In this document: positions 5,144-6,309 of the stretch, piece after piece
How positions within the stretch are numbered: the stretch's first letter is position 1
Layout: each line of letters starts with the position of its first letter
Source of the DNA: Caldifarciminota bacterium
GTDB taxonomy: Bacteria; Hydrothermota; UBA3072; WFRC01
Assembly (NCBI GenBank): GCA_015486685.1
Contig: WFRC01000305.1
Span: 1 to 6,309, forward strand
Length of the DNA stretch: 6,309 bases
Direction: 5' to 3'
Made by a program: the position numbers and the translations under genes
Notes under the pieces: generated by a model
What the model saw: the letters and a program-made list of their open reading frames with translations, nothing else
Database searches by the model: none
Told to the model about the DNA's origin: nothing

Positions 5144-6308
5144 CACATTGGTTGTGCATGGGAAGGGGAAAACTGTAAACGATACAACAAGAGATATTGT
5201 TGCTCCCCTGCATTTAGCAGCCGTATTTAGCTTTGCCTCAGCAGAGGATGGGGCAGACCTATTTGAAGGTAAAAAAGAGGGGTATATTTACACAAGATTA
5301 GGGAATCCCACCCTCAAATTTTTAGAAGAGAAAATGGCATTATTGGAAGGTGGCGAAGCGGCAGCCACATTTGCATCAGGTATGAGTGCCATTTCAACAA
5401 CAATTTTGGCTATGGCGAATAGTGGTGATAATATTGTTGTGTCAAGGCCCATTTACGGAGGGACATTTGCGCTTTTGAAGAATCTTATACCCAGATGGGG
5501 GATAGAAGTAAGATGGGCTGATGTTGTAAAGTTTCCAGAGGAAATAGAAAATTTAATTGATAATAAAACAAAACTTATCCTTACAGAATCACCTGCAAAT
5601 CCTACTCTTGATATCTTAGATTTTAAGAAAACCGCTGAAGTTGCTCACAGGCATAATATCCCTGTTGCAACAGATTCAACATTTGCTACATTCTATTTCC
5701 AGAAGCCCCTATCCTTTGGAATAGATATCGTAATATACAGTACAACAAAATATATTGGAGGTCACAGTGATTCTATCGGTGGTGTTGTTGTAAGCAGCAA
5801 AGATAATATTGAAAAGATAAAAGATAAAACACTTGTGGATTTGGGTGGTGTTATGTCTCCGTTTAATGCGTGGCTTTTCATAAGGGGATTAGAAACTCTG
5901 GGGGTTAGAATGGAAAGGCATTTCTCCAATGCGATGAAGATTGCGGAATTCCTCAGTAATCATCCAAAGGTGGGGAAAATTTATTATCCATTCCATCCCT
6001 CACATCCTCAATATGAACTTGCTAAATCTCAGATGACAGGTGGCTCTGGAATGCTTGCATTTGAAATAAAGGGCGGTAGAGAAGCAGGTAAAAGATTCCT
6101 GAACAATCTTAATCTATGTGTTGTTGCTGTGAGTCTTGGTGCTGTATCTACCCTGATTGAGCACCCTGCATCTATGACACATTCCACATATACAGCAGAG
6201 GAGCTTGCTGAGGCGGGCATTTCAGAAGGTTTAATCAGGATTTCAGTAGGCATAGAGGATATAGACGATATAATTGAAGATTTGGAAAGAGGCTTTGAAG
6301 TAATATAA
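5133..6308 (+). CDS. Cys/Met-metabolism PLP enzyme, methionine gamma-lyase-like
   Basis: A 391-residue fold-type I PLP enzyme, full length for the family. Y53 and R55 (YTRLGNPT) are the residues that reach PLP phosphate from the neighbouring subunit, SGMSAIS (82-88) follows, Y108 (YGGTF) stacks on the cofactor, D181 (TDSTFAT) pairs with the pyridine nitrogen, and K206 in STTKYIGGHSD forms the Schiff base. The C-terminal SLGAVSTLIEHPASMTHSTYT and the SEGLIRISVGIEDIDD stretch resemble methionine gamma-lyases and O-acetylhomoserine sulfhydrylases. The Cys of classical gamma-lyases (Cys116 in Pseudomonas, YGCTF) is Gly110 here, so cystathionine gamma-synthase, cystathionine gamma-lyase or sulfhydrylase activity cannot be excluded. 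The gene overlaps the epimerase gene by 11 bases. In that setting a lyase yielding 2-oxobutyrate, a precursor of propionyl-CoA, is the most sensible reading. The stop codon lies one base before the window end. Confidence 0.85.
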   Translation: MKIDTLVVHGKGKTVNDTTRDIVAPLHLAAVFSFASAEDGADLFEGKKEGYIYTRLGNPTLKFLEEKMALLEGGEAAATFASGMSAISTTILAMANSGDNIVVSRPIYGGTFALLKNLIPRWGIEVRWADVVKFPEEIENLIDNKTKLILTESPANPTLDILDFKKTAEVAHRHNIPVATDSTFATFYFQKPLSFGIDIVIYSTTKYIGGHSDSIGGVVVSSKDNIEKIKDKTLVDLGGVMSPFNAWLFIRGLETLGVRMERHFSNAMKIAEFLSNHPKVGKIYYPFHPSHPQYELAKSQMTGGSGMLAFEIKGGREAGKRFLNNLNLCVVAVSLGAVSTLIEHPASMTHSTYTAEELAEAGISEGLIRISVGIEDIDDIIEDLERGFEVI

Positions 6309-6309
6309 A

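Overview
The window reads as ordinary chromosomal DNA from an uncultured-type bacterium. It is A/T-rich (about 40% G+C in three sampled lines of the biotin carboxylase gene), uses GGAG-type ribosome binding sites, and all genes lie on the plus strand. The sequence alone does not fix a phylum. The central theme is propionyl-CoA/methylmalonyl-CoA metabolism.

Layout. 1-193 is a gene-poor leader made of short dispersed repeats. 194-532 encodes a small DUF6922-like protein, an orphan here because the nucleotidyltransferase I would expect beside it is absent. 558-2042 and 2039-2530 encode a biotin carboxylase subunit and a biotin carboxyl carrier subunit, joined by an ATGA stop/start overlap. 2531-2669 is a second repeat-filled gap. 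2670-4229 encodes the catalytic half of a two-subunit methylmalonyl-CoA mutase with no B12-binding domain. 4248-4634 encodes a four-helix bundle (23S rRNA intervening-sequence/Avd-like) protein bounded by inverted copies of an AGTAGC(G/A)AG repeat; it looks like an inserted cassette. 4724-5143 encodes methylmalonyl-CoA epimerase, and 5133-6308 overlaps its end and encodes a Cys/Met-metabolism PLP enzyme closest to methionine gamma-lyase.

How the genes fit together (inference). A gamma-lyase would turn methionine (or homocysteine) into 2-oxobutyrate, which an unseen 2-oxoacid oxidoreductase or dehydrogenase would turn into propionyl-CoA. The two biotin proteins, with a carboxyltransferase not in this window, would make (S)-methylmalonyl-CoA. 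The epimerase and mutase (with a missing B12 subunit) would carry it to succinyl-CoA. The route could also run in reverse for propionate formation.

The unusual part is between the genes. All three larger gaps carry members of the same small set of short repeats, several with a 7- or 14-base period. One repeat copy overlaps the start codon of the four-helix bundle gene. I found no CRISPR array, rRNA, tRNA, riboswitch, convincing promoter or strong terminator, and no clearly new defence or enzymatic system.
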